A program made the translations under genes and the position numbers. Below are positions 44,141 through 56,100 of a stretch of 64,000 nt of DNA, one piece after another. The stretch's first letter is position 1, and every line of letters starts with the position of its first letter. The notes under the pieces were generated by a model that was not told where the DNA came from, searched no databases, and worked only from the letters and a program-made list of their open reading frames with translations. This DNA is from Adiantum capillus-veneris (Eukaryota > Streptophyta > Polypodiopsida > Polypodiales > Pteridaceae), in NCBI GenBank assembly GCA_014529385.2, contig CM043968.1:11045648-11109647 (forward strand), given 5' to 3'.

Positions 44141-44600
44141 CAGAATGTCTATTAGCCCTTCTGAATCAATGACTTTGTTGGAAGATAGTCTTTGTGACGC
44201 GAGTGCAACAACATCTGAATTGGCCTCTTACTCTCTCGTATAGTACGGTAGTGTTCTTAGCGATGGGGTTAACTGTCCATAGACTGTATAGATCCTTTGT
44301 CTCCCCAATACATTTGCAAGGCAGATAGATCTTACGGCCGCAAATAGATCTTACGGTGTTAGTTGACGGTAGCTTAAAACTTAGATTATGATAAAGTTCT
44401 TCTTACAAAATGACGTAGGTACCTTATTTATCAAGGCTACAATAGGTTAAACCTAAAATAGAGTTCAAGGGGTAAAATGGCTTTGTATTTACAATATGGA
44501 ATTGCCATCTCACCCCGGCTTCTGCAACTAGACTAACTATGTATCACAAATGATGTTTATAGCCATAATCCGTAGCATTTCATAACTCTCAAAAAATAAG
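44141..44600. other. No gene recognised
   Basis: A short segment between Ty3-3 and a CACTA-A tip. It includes a repeated GCAGATAGATCTTACGG / GCAAATAGATCTTACGG pair near 44321-44357. Otherwise nothing. Confidence 0.4.
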
Positions 44601-44609
44601 GCTTTGTTG

Positions 44610-44714
44610 AGTTATGTCGTGCTGTTGACCCACGGGTCAACATGCTCATAGCAACAATGCGAATTTCGAGCATCGTGCAATGAGTGTTGCTAATATTAAG
44701 CACCTCTTGTAGTG
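44610..44714 (-). mobile_element. CACTA-A terminal fragment
   Basis: The right end reads TAATATTAAGCACCTCTTGTAGTG, the inverted family A tip, and is preceded by diverged subterminal motifs (GAGTGTTGCTA, GCTCATAGCAAC). No coding part or second end was found. Either a truncated element or a small non-autonomous one, older than copies 1 and 2. Confidence 0.65.
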
Positions 44715-44717
44715 TGC

Positions 44718-45700
44718 CTCTACTGTGAGTTGGAGCATTTGATTGGTGATCTTGATGAGTCGACAAATTTGAATATGCCATTATCCGATCTTCAACTTGA
44801 AGTTCTACAAAGAACCTACCAGATCATCTACTTGATCTTTCTTTGGAGCTACATCAAAGACTTGATTCTAGGCTATCCACTCATTTGTGACTCCTTCATA
44901 CCATTCTCTTAGCTCATCGACAATCTTGATGTATGTCTGCTGATCAACTTCTTCTGGATATGTTGGGTAGAGAGCTGGAAAGAATCAAAGGAGCTTAGCC
45001 TCCTTTGCAAGTAAGACATACATGAAAGCTAGAGAATCAGGAACAAATTCACTAAATTTCATCATCAGGGTAAAAGCATGTATTGGCCCCCGATACCACT
45101 TTTTGCACCTTTTGGTGGTACCCTTTAAAAAAAGCAGGGATTGGTAAACTTTTTGCAAAAAAAATCAAAACTTGTTGGACTTTATAGTTTTGATTTTACA
45201 TGAAAAAATATATCCATTGTTGATATATAGCATGCTAGTTTATTTTACATGTAACTACAAAGAAGTGCTACCAACACCCCTTTTTGGTACTACCATTACA
45301 TGCTTTGGCCCACCACTTGATTCTCTTACTGCATCATTTTTTTAAAAATGCGGACAAGGTGATAGAGACACTTGAGATGCTTCTCTTGCTAAATGAGAGT
45401 CATCCTAGTTTGTGATCCTCTGTTGCTAGTAGCGTTGTATACTAGAAGTAGAACCATTTTATGATCTAGAATCTTCCTTGCAATTTGTAGCTGCATTAAT
45501 ATATCTTTAATTTGAATCTTAATATCCTTCATACATTTGTAAGTTGGATTATCCCCTAATAGAATTTCTAATTGAAGTCCAAGGATATTCATATTTACTA
45601 TGGAGGATCTTTCATGTGGGGATTTACCCTGGCATCCTCAGTTGTAAGCATCCATTCAGGTACCCTATCCAAAACTTAGACACAACTAGGGTGAGGTGGT
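44718..45700 (-). pseudogene. ORF X, second decayed copy
   Basis: Reading leftward, successive frames match 3440-4200: CQLPPHPS, RVPEWMLTTEDA, LEILLGDNPTYKCMKD, LMQLQIARKILDHK, SRGSQTRM-type segment, EFVPDSLAFMYV, FFPALYPTYPEEVDQ, YIKIVDELREWYEG and a HIQI/TNQMLQL segment. Stops and frameshifts are numerous. It is bounded by a CACTA-A tip and a MITE-like unit. The matched pair shows that ORF X was a real coding sequence of a repeated element. Confidence 0.6.
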
Positions 45701-45740
45701 AGCTGACAGACCTGTTCATTGTGGTACTTGCAATCATTGA

Positions 45741-45964
45741 TCCTTGGGGGTGCACTATGTAATCATGTTAACGTAGCACGTGAATTCAACAAGAGGAGTT
45801 TTAAGTTGTAGAAATTTTAGGCAATCTAACACAGATAACAAGGGGTTTTTACATTCAATTTTGGAAAATTTTCCTAAAATAAGGGGTCATTTTATTCATT
45901 CAAACATGTTCAAAAATGGGGTTTTTAATTACCCTGCAAACACACATTATATAGGGGTATTGGA
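45741..45964. mobile_element. MITE-like unit related to that at 43044
   Basis: Starts TCCTTGGGGGTGCACTATGT and ends TATATAGGGGTATTGGA, echoing the ends of the 43044-43303 MITE. Internal features such as GTTCAAC-type followed by GGGG(T)TTTT runs also recur. No target duplication could be seen, so boundaries are tentative. Confidence 0.4.
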
Positions 45965-46277
45965 TACACTATGAAAATCTCCAAGTGTTTACCATGTTGT
46001 TCTAATGCGTTTTGTAGAGAGAAGGTGCAAATTCAATAGAGAAACAAGAGAGAGGAGGGCGGGGGTTCTTTTTTGTGTTTAAAGTATTGCTGCAACTTTC
46101 TCCGTTGTTATTACTGCGGTTATTACAACGCTTATTACCGTTGTTATATCCGACTGCCAAATTTATTGCCTAAACTTTCAAATTCTGGCTTAACCCCTCC
46201 CCCCAATTCAAATTTTGGTGTTTCCCTCCTCTCAATAAGAACTAAAGAATATTGTATATAATTTTCAAATATAAAAA

Positions 46278-46278
<1 letters not shown>

Positions 46279-46345
<67 letters not shown>
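46279..46345. repeat. (GA)n microsatellite in CACTA-B copy 3
   Basis: A pure GA tract of about 60 bp passes into GAGAAA repeats, within the 3' untranslated part of the element. Confidence 0.95.
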
Positions 46346-46346
<1 letters not shown>

Positions 46347-46523
46347 AGAGAAAGAGGGGGGAGAAGGAGGTGGGGGATATAAGATTACACTTGGTTACAA
46401 CTAAAATAATGATTGTCAATTGATTAACATAATTGAGCATATTCTTGAATCTAAAGAGAGGAAGAGGAGGGAGAGAGAGGTGAATAAATTACACGACCAA
46501 AAGACTTCATAACTGCAAAATGT

Positions 46524-47860
46524 TTATGAATCATCTTCCAAAATATCTCTACACGAAGCATCATCCAATTTTAAGTCCATGGCTCCTAAATCAATAAAGA
46601 GAGAAACGGAATTGTCGTTTGTGGATGCATTGCCAGCTTCATCATCTTCGAGTTCATCATCCTCCATCTCATCATCTTCATCATCATGACAATCACCCTC
46701 GCTAAGACTTGTTGCCGCCGGACTTGATTCATCGATCTCCCTCTCCTTTGTTTCCACCTCATCCAAAGTCGGAGGTGGAAGAGGGTCGAAGATAGTCTCC
46801 ACTTCATTAGTGGAAAAAATGGTTCTCCCCTGAGGTGTTACGGGAATTACGAACCAAAGTTTTGGTTGGTGTATTGCTGGGATATAGATGACCTATAAAA
46901 TAGAAGCTCAAAGTGAGTAACATTGGTATAACTAACGATACAACAATTAAATAAGAATAAAAAAGGTACATGTCAATCACCTGCTCACAATTGCGCGATA
47001 AAACTAAATTGTCATACCTCCCTGTGTGTTGCACACTAGAGTCCACCATGTAGAGGCCATTCTCATGTCGTCTAGACACATTTGCAAACCACTTGCACTC
47101 GAACATGAAGGTATGAAAGGTTCTAAAATTAGCCTTTGGTATCCTTTCAATAGTTCCACAGTACCTGGCTTCATCACCATTTGTGTCAAAGTTGCCCATG
47201 ATGGCACAATCCATGGTGGTTCTACTCTCGTCAATGTGGCGCATACGAAAGTGACGACCTTTGACCACATAGAGTTAAAGAAAAGGCACTACAAAATAGA
47301 AAAATATATCAATTTATCAAATACATATTAAAGATAATTTCAAGAAATAGCGAGACAATATGGTTTAGGTATATGAGTACTCTACCTTTTTGGTACACAG
47401 CCTCGTGCATACTCCCATTCTTTGTTGGTGATGTCTTCTCTGCGCTCTTTTGCCTCGGTCATTCTCTCATGAATCCACTCTGCACTAATGAGATCTGGGA
47501 AACATGCAAGGTTTCTAGGCAATGGGGGTGCCCTCCTTCCTCCATGTGCTTGTTTTCATGCTTCCCTCTCTTGCAAACGCCTTGCCTTTGCCACTATCCA
47601 CAAGTCCACCCACTTGGTCATAATCTTTGCATTGAGAATGCAAAAGTTATCGACTACTCGGGGTAGATTCATATCCATGTTAAGTAGTTTCCCCTTTCCA
47701 CTTGGCAAGTGTGAAGTCATTCTTGCATCTTGATCGTATGACCACATGCGAGGCATTGAAGGATCAACTTGTGCCAAATGCTCTGATATGTAAACAAATG
47801 CCTCTTGAATGATCCACTGTTGAGCCAGCAGAGGATCACACCCACATTTTTGCTCACACT
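46524..47860 (-). pseudogene. CACTA-B transposase C-terminal exons, copy 3
   Basis: Reading leftward: QEAFVY-like DUF4218 end, PSMPRMWS, LPSGKGKLLNMD, NFCILNAKIMTKWVDL, HGGRRAPPLPRNLA, then GRHFRMRHIDESRTT, DCAIMGNFDTNGDEARY, CGTIERIPKANFRTFH (DUF4216 type), then an intron, an exon with VIPV-type segment and VETIFDPLPPP, an acidic run and the tail SLFIDLGAMDLKLD plus CRDILEDDS. Stops and small shifts are present in the first exons. Confidence 0.82.
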
Positions 47861-47939
47861 CATCATTTTGTAACCATTGATTGTAATAAATGTCTTTCCG
47901 ACATTAATTTTGATTTGAGCCATTCATTAAGTAACGGGA

Positions 47940-48756
47940 CTCAATTGAGTTTCCAGCTTGTAATCCCGAAGTAATTTCACTTGCTGATGTAATTAGTTAG
48001 AGATGTTCTCACCTCCAAGGCTGAGGTATATAAGCCAAAGTTTTTGTAACCTAAGAGAGATTTTTTTTAATCAAAGTGAGTTTTTGGAGCGCCGTGACTG
48101 TGTCTGAGAGAGAGAGAGAGAGAGTGAGAGTCTTATCTACTTGCTACGCGAGCTACGGAGCCGCCATTGGAGAAGCGACACCGCCATTGTGTTAGCAACG
48201 GCGAGAGCTACGCACAGATACCAAGAGTGCGCGCTATCGGCTTCTATGTGTGGTAAGCTCCTACGAGCTTCGGTGTGAGTTTTCTTCCAACTCGTGTGTC
48301 GGAATGGAGCGTGCAGCATATCTATAGAACCACAACGAGTAGAGCTACACATTAGTACCATCGGGGTCAAGTTTCGATCATCTGTATTTTTCAGCCTGTC
48401 TTCATACGCGTTTACCGCACGGAGTGGTTATAGGTTGATTTTGCAGTTCAAGTCTTTAGGGTGTTGTTCTTACCTAGTGTACAGACTTCCCCTTGAATTT
48501 GAGATGGATTCAATGATTCTAGATCCTGTTTCGTATAGCATTCGTTCGTAGTACGGATTTCAGTCATTTGCGTATTTTAGAACTTAGATTTGATTTCCTT
48601 AGTAGTGATTGTCATTAGAAGGTCAAGTAGGTGATTTGACACCCACCTAGTTTTTTCCATGCGCCTGCGGTTCAAGCTCCGTCCTCGTCTGACAAATTCT
48701 GTTGTTGGTTGAGTTCTCGCTATTTAGCTTCCGCTAGCGGCGTAACCGCCTTAACA
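47940..48756 (+). repeat. Ty3-4 5' LTR with promoter
   Basis: The end is fixed by the primer site (CCGCCTTAACA, 48756). The start is estimated from the end of CACTA-B homology. A TATA box TATATAAG lies at 48027-48034, a short GA tract at 48105-48124, and non-coding U5-like sequence follows. No matching 3' LTR is visible. Confidence 0.7.
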
Positions 48757-48758
48757 TT

Positions 48759-48776
48759 TGGCGCCGTTGCCGGGGA
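48759..48776 (+). other. Ty3-4 primer-binding site (tRNA-Asp)
   Basis: TGGCGCCGTTGCCGGGGA, complementary to the 3' end of plant tRNA-Asp(GUC) including CCA, begins 3 bases after the LTR end. Confidence 0.95.
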
Positions 48777-50177
48777 CGAGAGCCCTAAGTAGGTGACCTT
48801 AGACTAATCCTACGAGGTGAGTCGTATAAACTACTTTGTATACTTTAGTTAGAAAAGATCTAGGAGTGGTGGACTCCGAAGATCTCGAGAGATACTAGGA
48901 AGTGGGGTATTCCTGGGTCTTCCGTGTTGACAGTATTTTTAGTTTAGCTTAGATTTGTTTGTTGTTTTGTTGGTGTTGAGTAGTTGTTGATAGAAGAAGA
49001 ATTTGCTAGTCCGTGAGTGACAGTGGATCTCTTTAAAATCACAATTACCAAACCCATTTTATGATTAGGAATAGCTTAGGTAGGACTTCATTTGATCCTG
49101 GTCTGGAGCTAGTAATCATTGGAGTATTTGCTTGATATGGTTGATTGCATGATAGATCACTAAACCGTCGAGTTAGTAGTGAAACTTGCAATAAACAAAA
49201 GTCAGAGAAATTTTCTGTGTATCTGGGAGCTGCTGAGCACTTGAGAAAGCTTTAGGAAGGATTCTGTGCCAAAAAACTGGAAATCTGCAACTTTAGACAT
49301 CATACGCGTATGATGTCTAAATGACCAAACAGAGACCAAAACTAAAATTTTGACTTTACCAGAGTGTTCAAAAGGGGGGTTATACCCTAATTTCAACTTG
49401 AAACAAGAGCATTAACACTCAAAGAAACCCAAAAAGACAAGTCGGAGTCCAAGAAACGCAAAGAATAGGAAATTTTGGATTCAGATCTTGTTTTTACATT
49501 CAAACCTGACAAAAACACTTGAAACTCAATTATAAACATTGGAGAAGGCTTAAAACCTAGAATAGTCAAAATCTGGGACAAAAGACATCATACGCGTATA
49601 ATGTCTTTTAGCACATCCACTGCTTATTTTTGATATCTGACCTGACAAGATTGTTACAAACGCTGTAGAAAGCATAAATATCAAGTCTTGACCCAAATTG
49701 ATGAAAAAGACATCATACGCGTATGTTGTCTTTGACCTAATTTTGGACATATTTTGATACTTTGCCAACACAGATCCATTGTAATAGCTGTCTAGAGGTT
49801 ATATTTCAAGTTTCATCCCATTTGGATCACAATTGACCCAAAACAAGTCAAAAGCGGAAAATTGCCAAGAAAAGCCTAAATTAGCCATAACTTGCTCAAA
49901 CAGAGTTCAAACTGAATTTTGTGAGTGGACAGAGCATAAGGGGGCTACTGAGAGTGAGCATAACCAAAATAGTCCAAATCTGTGAAAAAAGACATCATAC
50001 GCGTATAATGTCTTTTTCAGCATAACTGCAACAAAATTCTCACTTGATGAAACAGAAGTTGTCCAACTGACAAGATTAAACAATTGACCAAGTATCAATC
50101 AGTTTGGATCAATTCTGACCACAAAAACTTGGGAAAACAAATTGCCGAGACGGAAAAGTTAAAATCCTTTAGGGGAA
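48777..50177 (+). promoter_or_regulatory. Ty3-4 leader with four ACGCGT-centred palindromes
   Basis: About 1.4 kb of untranslated leader precedes gag. Four copies of a 24-bp palindrome built on AGACATCATACGCGT and its mirror lie at 49295, 49583, 49708 and 49990. The first is perfect; the others have one or two changes on the right arm. No ORF of note. The same palindrome recurs before the 61961 ORF. Confidence 0.88.
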
Positions 50178-53158
50178 TTGATGAATTTGAGATCGGGCAA
50201 GAATCTCCAAAATAACCAACCAAAACAAGGGGAACAAGCAAGTGTCATATTAACCGAGGGAAGTGTAAACCAAAGTTGGGTGCAACCATTAGAGCCGATC
50301 TTTGAAGGAAGTGTTTCTGATACTTCTTCGGAGAGATCTTACGAGATTTTCACCGAACACTTGGAACACTTGAACCTGAACAACAGAGAAAATATGGCAG
50401 CAGGATCATCAAACCCTTCCTCCACAATGAAGCTATTGTTCATAAAATATCAGTACGACAATAAGCAAGGTGCCAAGATCTACAAAGATGGAATGGACCG
50501 CTATTGTGTAAAAATAGAAGATAGACCTAGTGAGTTCAAGGACTTAGTGCATGTGAGCTATAGCGGAGATAGATATCTAGATGACGAGGGTACCATGTAC
50601 TTGGTAGTCCTAAACCCTAACATTGTGGACAAGTGGGGATTGATGGGCACCAAAGCCAAAGTAGATGAAGAACTCGAGGAGAAAGCACCAATAATGAACT
50701 TCCCTGATGCGAGGTTAAGAAGAGAGAATGAAACTACAAGGATCAACACTAATAACATCTATGTGGGTCTATACAAATATAATAATGGGGAGCAAGATCT
50801 CTATATAGATGTGAAGAACCCTACACCGGAGAGTTGACAGACCAAAAAAGACTTTATGTCTTTACCTACACAGAGGGATCGGAAGTGAAAATTGCCGCTT
50901 ACGACAAGTATGGGAGGCAATACTCAACAATGGACAAGAAAGAATTAGAAGGATATACATAATTTGGGGGACCACTACATCAGTATTATGTTACTTCTAG
51001 CTCACAAAGACCAGCACCAACAAATGGAGTGCAAAACCCAATGACGACAGGAGGACAAAGAACTCAGGCTGCTGACTCTTTCAGTCAACCTCAGTACTCG
51101 GAGCCCGGACCAATGGGATCATTACATTCCAGAGAGTCAATGGATACGAATCGAGGTAGTGCAGTTCCAATCCCCACGTATACCACTCCAGGTCCAAGGT
51201 TCAAAGCGGAACCATCACATTTACCTCCTAGTAGTAGACTCAGGGCAGGGGAACCGACAAGGGTAAGCCATGAAGTCCATGATGCTAGAGAAAGCTTTAG
51301 CCAGGACACAGGAGCAATGAGATTGGTAGTAGACCATAGACGTATGAGACCATCTCAAGTAGCCAAGTGTATGCCAAAGAAGTATGGTGGTTCAGGAGAT
51401 CCATATGCACATGTGTCACTCTTTAAGCAAGTCTTAAGAGCTGAGCAGATAACAGATTTCCATACACAATACAAGGGATTTGGTCTTACTCTAGAAGGTA
51501 CGGCATTGACATGGTTTCAACCACTGAACAGAGGGGGATTCCATGACATTGACCATTTGCTAAGAGAGTTTGCTGAGGAATTCTCAAAATGAGGGATTAA
51601 GCACAATACGGTCTCACAAATATATGCTTTTAAACAGAGAGAACACGAAAAAGTGAAGGAAGCTTCACTTCGCTTCAAACAATACATTGAGAGATGTCCA
51701 GTACGTGAATGACCATAGGATGACAGACTATCTGTTCTCTTTATTGAAGGATTGAGAAACGACACTCTCAAGAAGGACTTGCACTTGAAAGCTTGTACAA
51801 GTTTCGAGCAAGTAACGAGAGCAGCATTGTACTTAGTGGATAACTGTACGGTTTATGGAGAGGTGTCAGTGGATACAGATTTTGCATCTAGTAGCTCTTC
51901 CTCCATAGCGAGCGAGACTACCACTAAAAAGAATGTTCAAACAACAACCATGCCAAATGTAGAGCAAATGATAGAAGATGCTCTAAAAAGGATGGCACCA
52001 TACCAAAAACCATTGCCAAAACCACTGAAATGGTGTGCTATTGAACAAAAATGGACAAACCATCCAACAAAGGAGTGTTATTACAACAAAGGGTATGTAA
52101 GGGAGCGTCAGTATGCACCTCCTGCTCAATTAGCACCACCTCAGGTACATCCAGTACCTCGATACCCAACGGGGAATGTACCAGGACCTATGGGGATAGA
52201 AAGACCGCAACCGGTATTGGGACAACAACCACCTTTACCAGGAGCAAGACCAGTGGGCATTAGATATACACCAATCTTAGAGAATCAGGAAGAACAAGCC
52301 TTAGTGCCTGTTCAAGCCTATTATGAAGAATCTGGTGCACACATGTCTCCAACTGTGTATTACCCACCAGAAGAACCCAAACAACCAGAACCATGGGGCA
52401 TGATTGGGAATGTTGGAATACCAACAGTTACAAGTGCTTCTGATGAAGAGAGATACAATTTGGACGCAAGAACATTGATGTTCATAGCTCATCGAGGGTT
52501 AACAGGACAAAGACCATCCTATCCACAAAGGATGAATCAAGTGGGACCAAGACCAGCACTAGGACCCTATTACAAGTGTGGAGGTGACCATCTGATGAAT
52601 GTTTGTCCACATACGGAAATCATTAGAATTAACGCTTATTGCACTGAGTGTGGGGTTACTCACTTCATTGAGGATTGTTCAAAGAATCCAAACAAAGTGC
52701 AAAAGACGACATTGAATATGCTAGAAACTATTCCTACCAACAGTGGGTCTCAAAATGAAACTCTGATACCAACGCAAGTTGTTACTAGAGCTCAAGCTAA
52801 GAAAACCACTAGAGAACCTGAGAATGGAAAGTTAGCGACTGAAGTGGTTAGTCAAGGACCGCGGAGTCAGAGAAACACATGGAAAGCTAGAAAAGCACGC
52901 ATGAAATTGAGAAAAGAACGTGAAGACGCTATTCTAGCTGAGGAACTAAAGCGAGCTAAAGATAGATTAGAAAAACTTGAGAGTCAAAACGGGAAACGAG
53001 AGATGAGCCTGGAAAGAGCGAAACAAAAGAGTATCAAAGAAACAATGAGCTTAAGCTCAGGGGGATCAGTGCTAGTCGACAAAGTACAGGAACCATTGGA
53101 TGCACTGATGAGAGCTTACGAAGCTAGGTTAAAGAACAACAGAAAAATCCGAGATTAG
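50178..53158 (+). pseudogene. Ty3-4 Gag
   Basis: Starts MMNLRSGKNLQNN. A frame change near 50825 and stops at 50960, 51590, 51710 and 51716 break it. The capsid-like core is at about 51360-51780 (KYGGSGDPYAHVSLFKQV, EGTALTWFQPL, REFAEEFSK, then FIEGLRNDTLKKDL). A Pro/Gln-rich stretch follows, then two zinc-knuckle-like modules: YYKCGGDHLMNVC, where the first Cys appears to be Tyr, and CTECGVTHFIEDC with CX2CX3HX4C spacing. The end (52860-53150) is highly charged and probably coiled coil (EELKRAKDRLEKLESQ). Gag would form the particle and bind RNA. This copy is inactive. Confidence 0.88.
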
Positions 53159-53195
53159 AGCACTTCCCTCACAAAGAATCTCATCAAAAAAAGTC

Positions 53196-56100
53196 ATGGA
53201 TTCGCAAGGATTGATAAAGATCTTGTCAACACCAGTGACATGCACTATCACTCTAGCTGAGCTTTTGAGGCTAAGACCACATATGTGGACCACTGTAGGA
53301 AAATGCTTGGAGAAATTTGGGATAAAAGACCCAACATCGAGACTGCAAGAGGGTATACAAGAGCTGAGCAAACCACAAAAGAACGCTAAGCCTGTACCCT
53401 TAAACAAGGTCGGAGAGTATTGCGAAGGTGAAGAGGGGAATACAACCTTACCAGTTGAATTCCAAGGAGTGAACACGATGGCAATACTAGACAGCGAAGC
53501 TGGGGTAGCCATTGCTACAAAAGAAATCTGGAAAAAATGGGGAAAACCAGCAATAAGGAAGACTAGGTTGAAACTCCAATTAGCAGATGGACACATGGAG
53601 AAACCTATGGGGTTATTAGAGAAAGTCGTAGTGACTTCTTGCGGCATTGAATACGAACATACTTTTGCTATTGTCGATTTTGGCAAGGAGAATAACTATG
53701 ATATCATACTGCGAATACCATTCTTGAGACAGTTGAAAATGGTCCAGGATTGGGGCTACGATCACATATACCTGAGAAATATGGAAACCACTACACGTGT
53801 GAACCTGAAAGACCATAGCTACAAAGATGTGAACCGAACACCAGTAGAGGAGTTTGATTCAGCTACTTTGTCGGGATCCGAATTTCCAGCTTGGTTAGGT
53901 AAGCCCAAGGAGTTATTGATGTGTGGGGCCTCGAAATGTGGAAGTCTGAGGCGAGAAGAATATGTTTTAGAAAGGGCTATCGAAGACGAAACTTATATAG
54001 GAGAACCCTTTCCAGAGGACAAGCTTGAACCATTAGAATGGACACACATTCTAGCAACCCTAGATGTTTGTGCAATTCTGGATGGTCCCACAACAAAATT
54101 TTGCGACAAGGACGGGTACGACGTGGTTCCGTACTTCATGTTGAGAACTGTACTCAAAATAGAAACTGAAAAGAACAATACACTGGAAAAGGAAGATGAA
54201 GAAGAGGTGTTTCACGACATTCCCTATCATCCAGAGTGGGGAAATGAAGCAGACAACGAGTCATCGGACAATTCAAGCGGAAACGAAGAAACTGTAACGG
54301 ATGTCAGATTTTTTGATTTTCCGAACCAAACTAAACAACGCCAGAAACGCTATAGAGCAAAGAGAAAAACAAAGAGGGTTAGAACCAATCCAATGCCTAG
54401 AATAAGAGGAAAAAAACAATTCCTAATGCTAGTAAAGGCGGAAGATTGTGTTAAGGACAAGATTTCTGGAAGAATGAGAGGCAATGATCAAAAGAGCTTA
54501 CGAAAAGACAAAAGAAGCTCAAGAAATCAAGTTCAAAGGAATGAAACGAAAACTGAAACAGAAAAATCAGAAAAGAACAAGCGCAACAGAGAACACACGG
54601 AGTCCAAGTTAGAACGTAGAAACAAGTACAGAGAGCTCAAGAAAACTCTGAAAGAAGTTTGGACGACAGAAATTGAGAGTGGAGAAGACGAAAACGCCAA
54701 AATCAAGGAAAACATGGATGTTCCCTCTCACTACAGGAAATTCACCATAGAGGATAGGAAGGTGGTATTAACCCAACCCATTCGAGAGAGAAAGGCGAAC
54801 GAATCTTATGACGGACCGGAGGATGCAAAAAAAGTTGATTTAGCAGCTCCAGGTGAGACACCTAGACCGGTGTACATAGCCACAAATTTGTCTCCAGGCG
54901 AGGAAGAGAGACTTTTGAGTCTTCTCCGAGAGTACAGGGATGTGTTTGCGTGGTCTTATAAGGACTTAAGGGGAGTTGATCCATCTATATGCCAACACAC
55001 AATCCCACTAAAGCAAGATGCAAAGCCTAGCAGACAGAGACCATACACATATAATGATACGTTTGCTAAGCGAATCAAAGAAGAGATAGATAAGCTAATG
55101 GAAGCTGAATTCATATACGAGATTGAACACACCGATTGGGTATCTCCGATTGTGGTGGTACCCAAGAAGAACGGAAAACTCCGAGTGTGTGTCAACTTAA
55201 AGAAAGTGAATGCTGCAACAATCAGGGAAATTTATCCCCTGCCGATAACTGATCGTGTTCTAGAGCGTGTATCAGGGAAAACAACATACTCCTTTCTTGA
55301 TGGTTTTTCAGGATATAACCAGCTAGCCATAGTACCGGAAGATCAACATAAAACAGATTTTGCAACGGAGTGGGGAATTTATGCTTATCGGGTTATGCCT
55401 TTTGGTCTAACCAATGCTCTCGCAACCTTCTAGAGGCTGATGACGCATGCTTTCAAAGAATACTTAAGGTTGTTTCTAGAAATATACATGGATGACTTAT
55501 GTGTACATTCTCTTCTGAGAGATGAGCATCTAGAACACCTAAGAAAAGTATTTGAGAAATGTAGGACATATCGCATTTGTCTCAATCCTGAGAAATGTGT
55601 GTTTATGGTCCGACAGGGCAGAATTCTGGGACATATTGTCTCACAAAACGGAATATCCACAGATTTAGAGAAGATAAAAGTTATAGTGGATATGCCTAGA
55701 CCAACCAATACGAAACAAGTACAAAGCTTTATGGGACATTGCGGATATTATAGACGATTCATTTACATGTACGCTATAATAGGCCAACCACTTTACAGGC
55801 TAATAGTGAACTTTGAATGGACAGAGGAGTGTGAGGAATCATTCAAGAAATTGAAAGAGGCACTCATTACTGCTCCAGTCTTGAAATCACCAGATTGGGA
55901 GAAGATATTCCATGTGCATATAGATGCTTCGGCATATGCAATAGGATGCATTCTGGCTCAGCCAGAAGAAGGAAACATGGATTTTCCTATCTGTTACGCT
56001 AGTCGACAGCTCAACAATGCAGAGAAGAATTACACCACAACAGAGCGAGAGGGATTAGGAATGATATATGCTGTGAAGAAATTTCGGCATTATCTTCTAG

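Larger units (their letters stand above)
45967..47930 (-). mobile_element. CACTA family B, copy 3, 3' half, inverted
   Basis: The tip CACTATGAAAATCTCC at 45967 is followed by GCGGTTATTACAACG / TTATTACCG subterminal motifs, a GA microsatellite and then transposase exons on the minus strand. The element is cut at about 47930 by the LTR of Ty3-4. The 5' half is missing. Confidence 0.8.

Noticed and set aside
49295-50013. Phage-type attachment or recombinase sites
   Set aside because: Dispersed palindromes within a plant LTR element leader; no recombinase gene is nearby.
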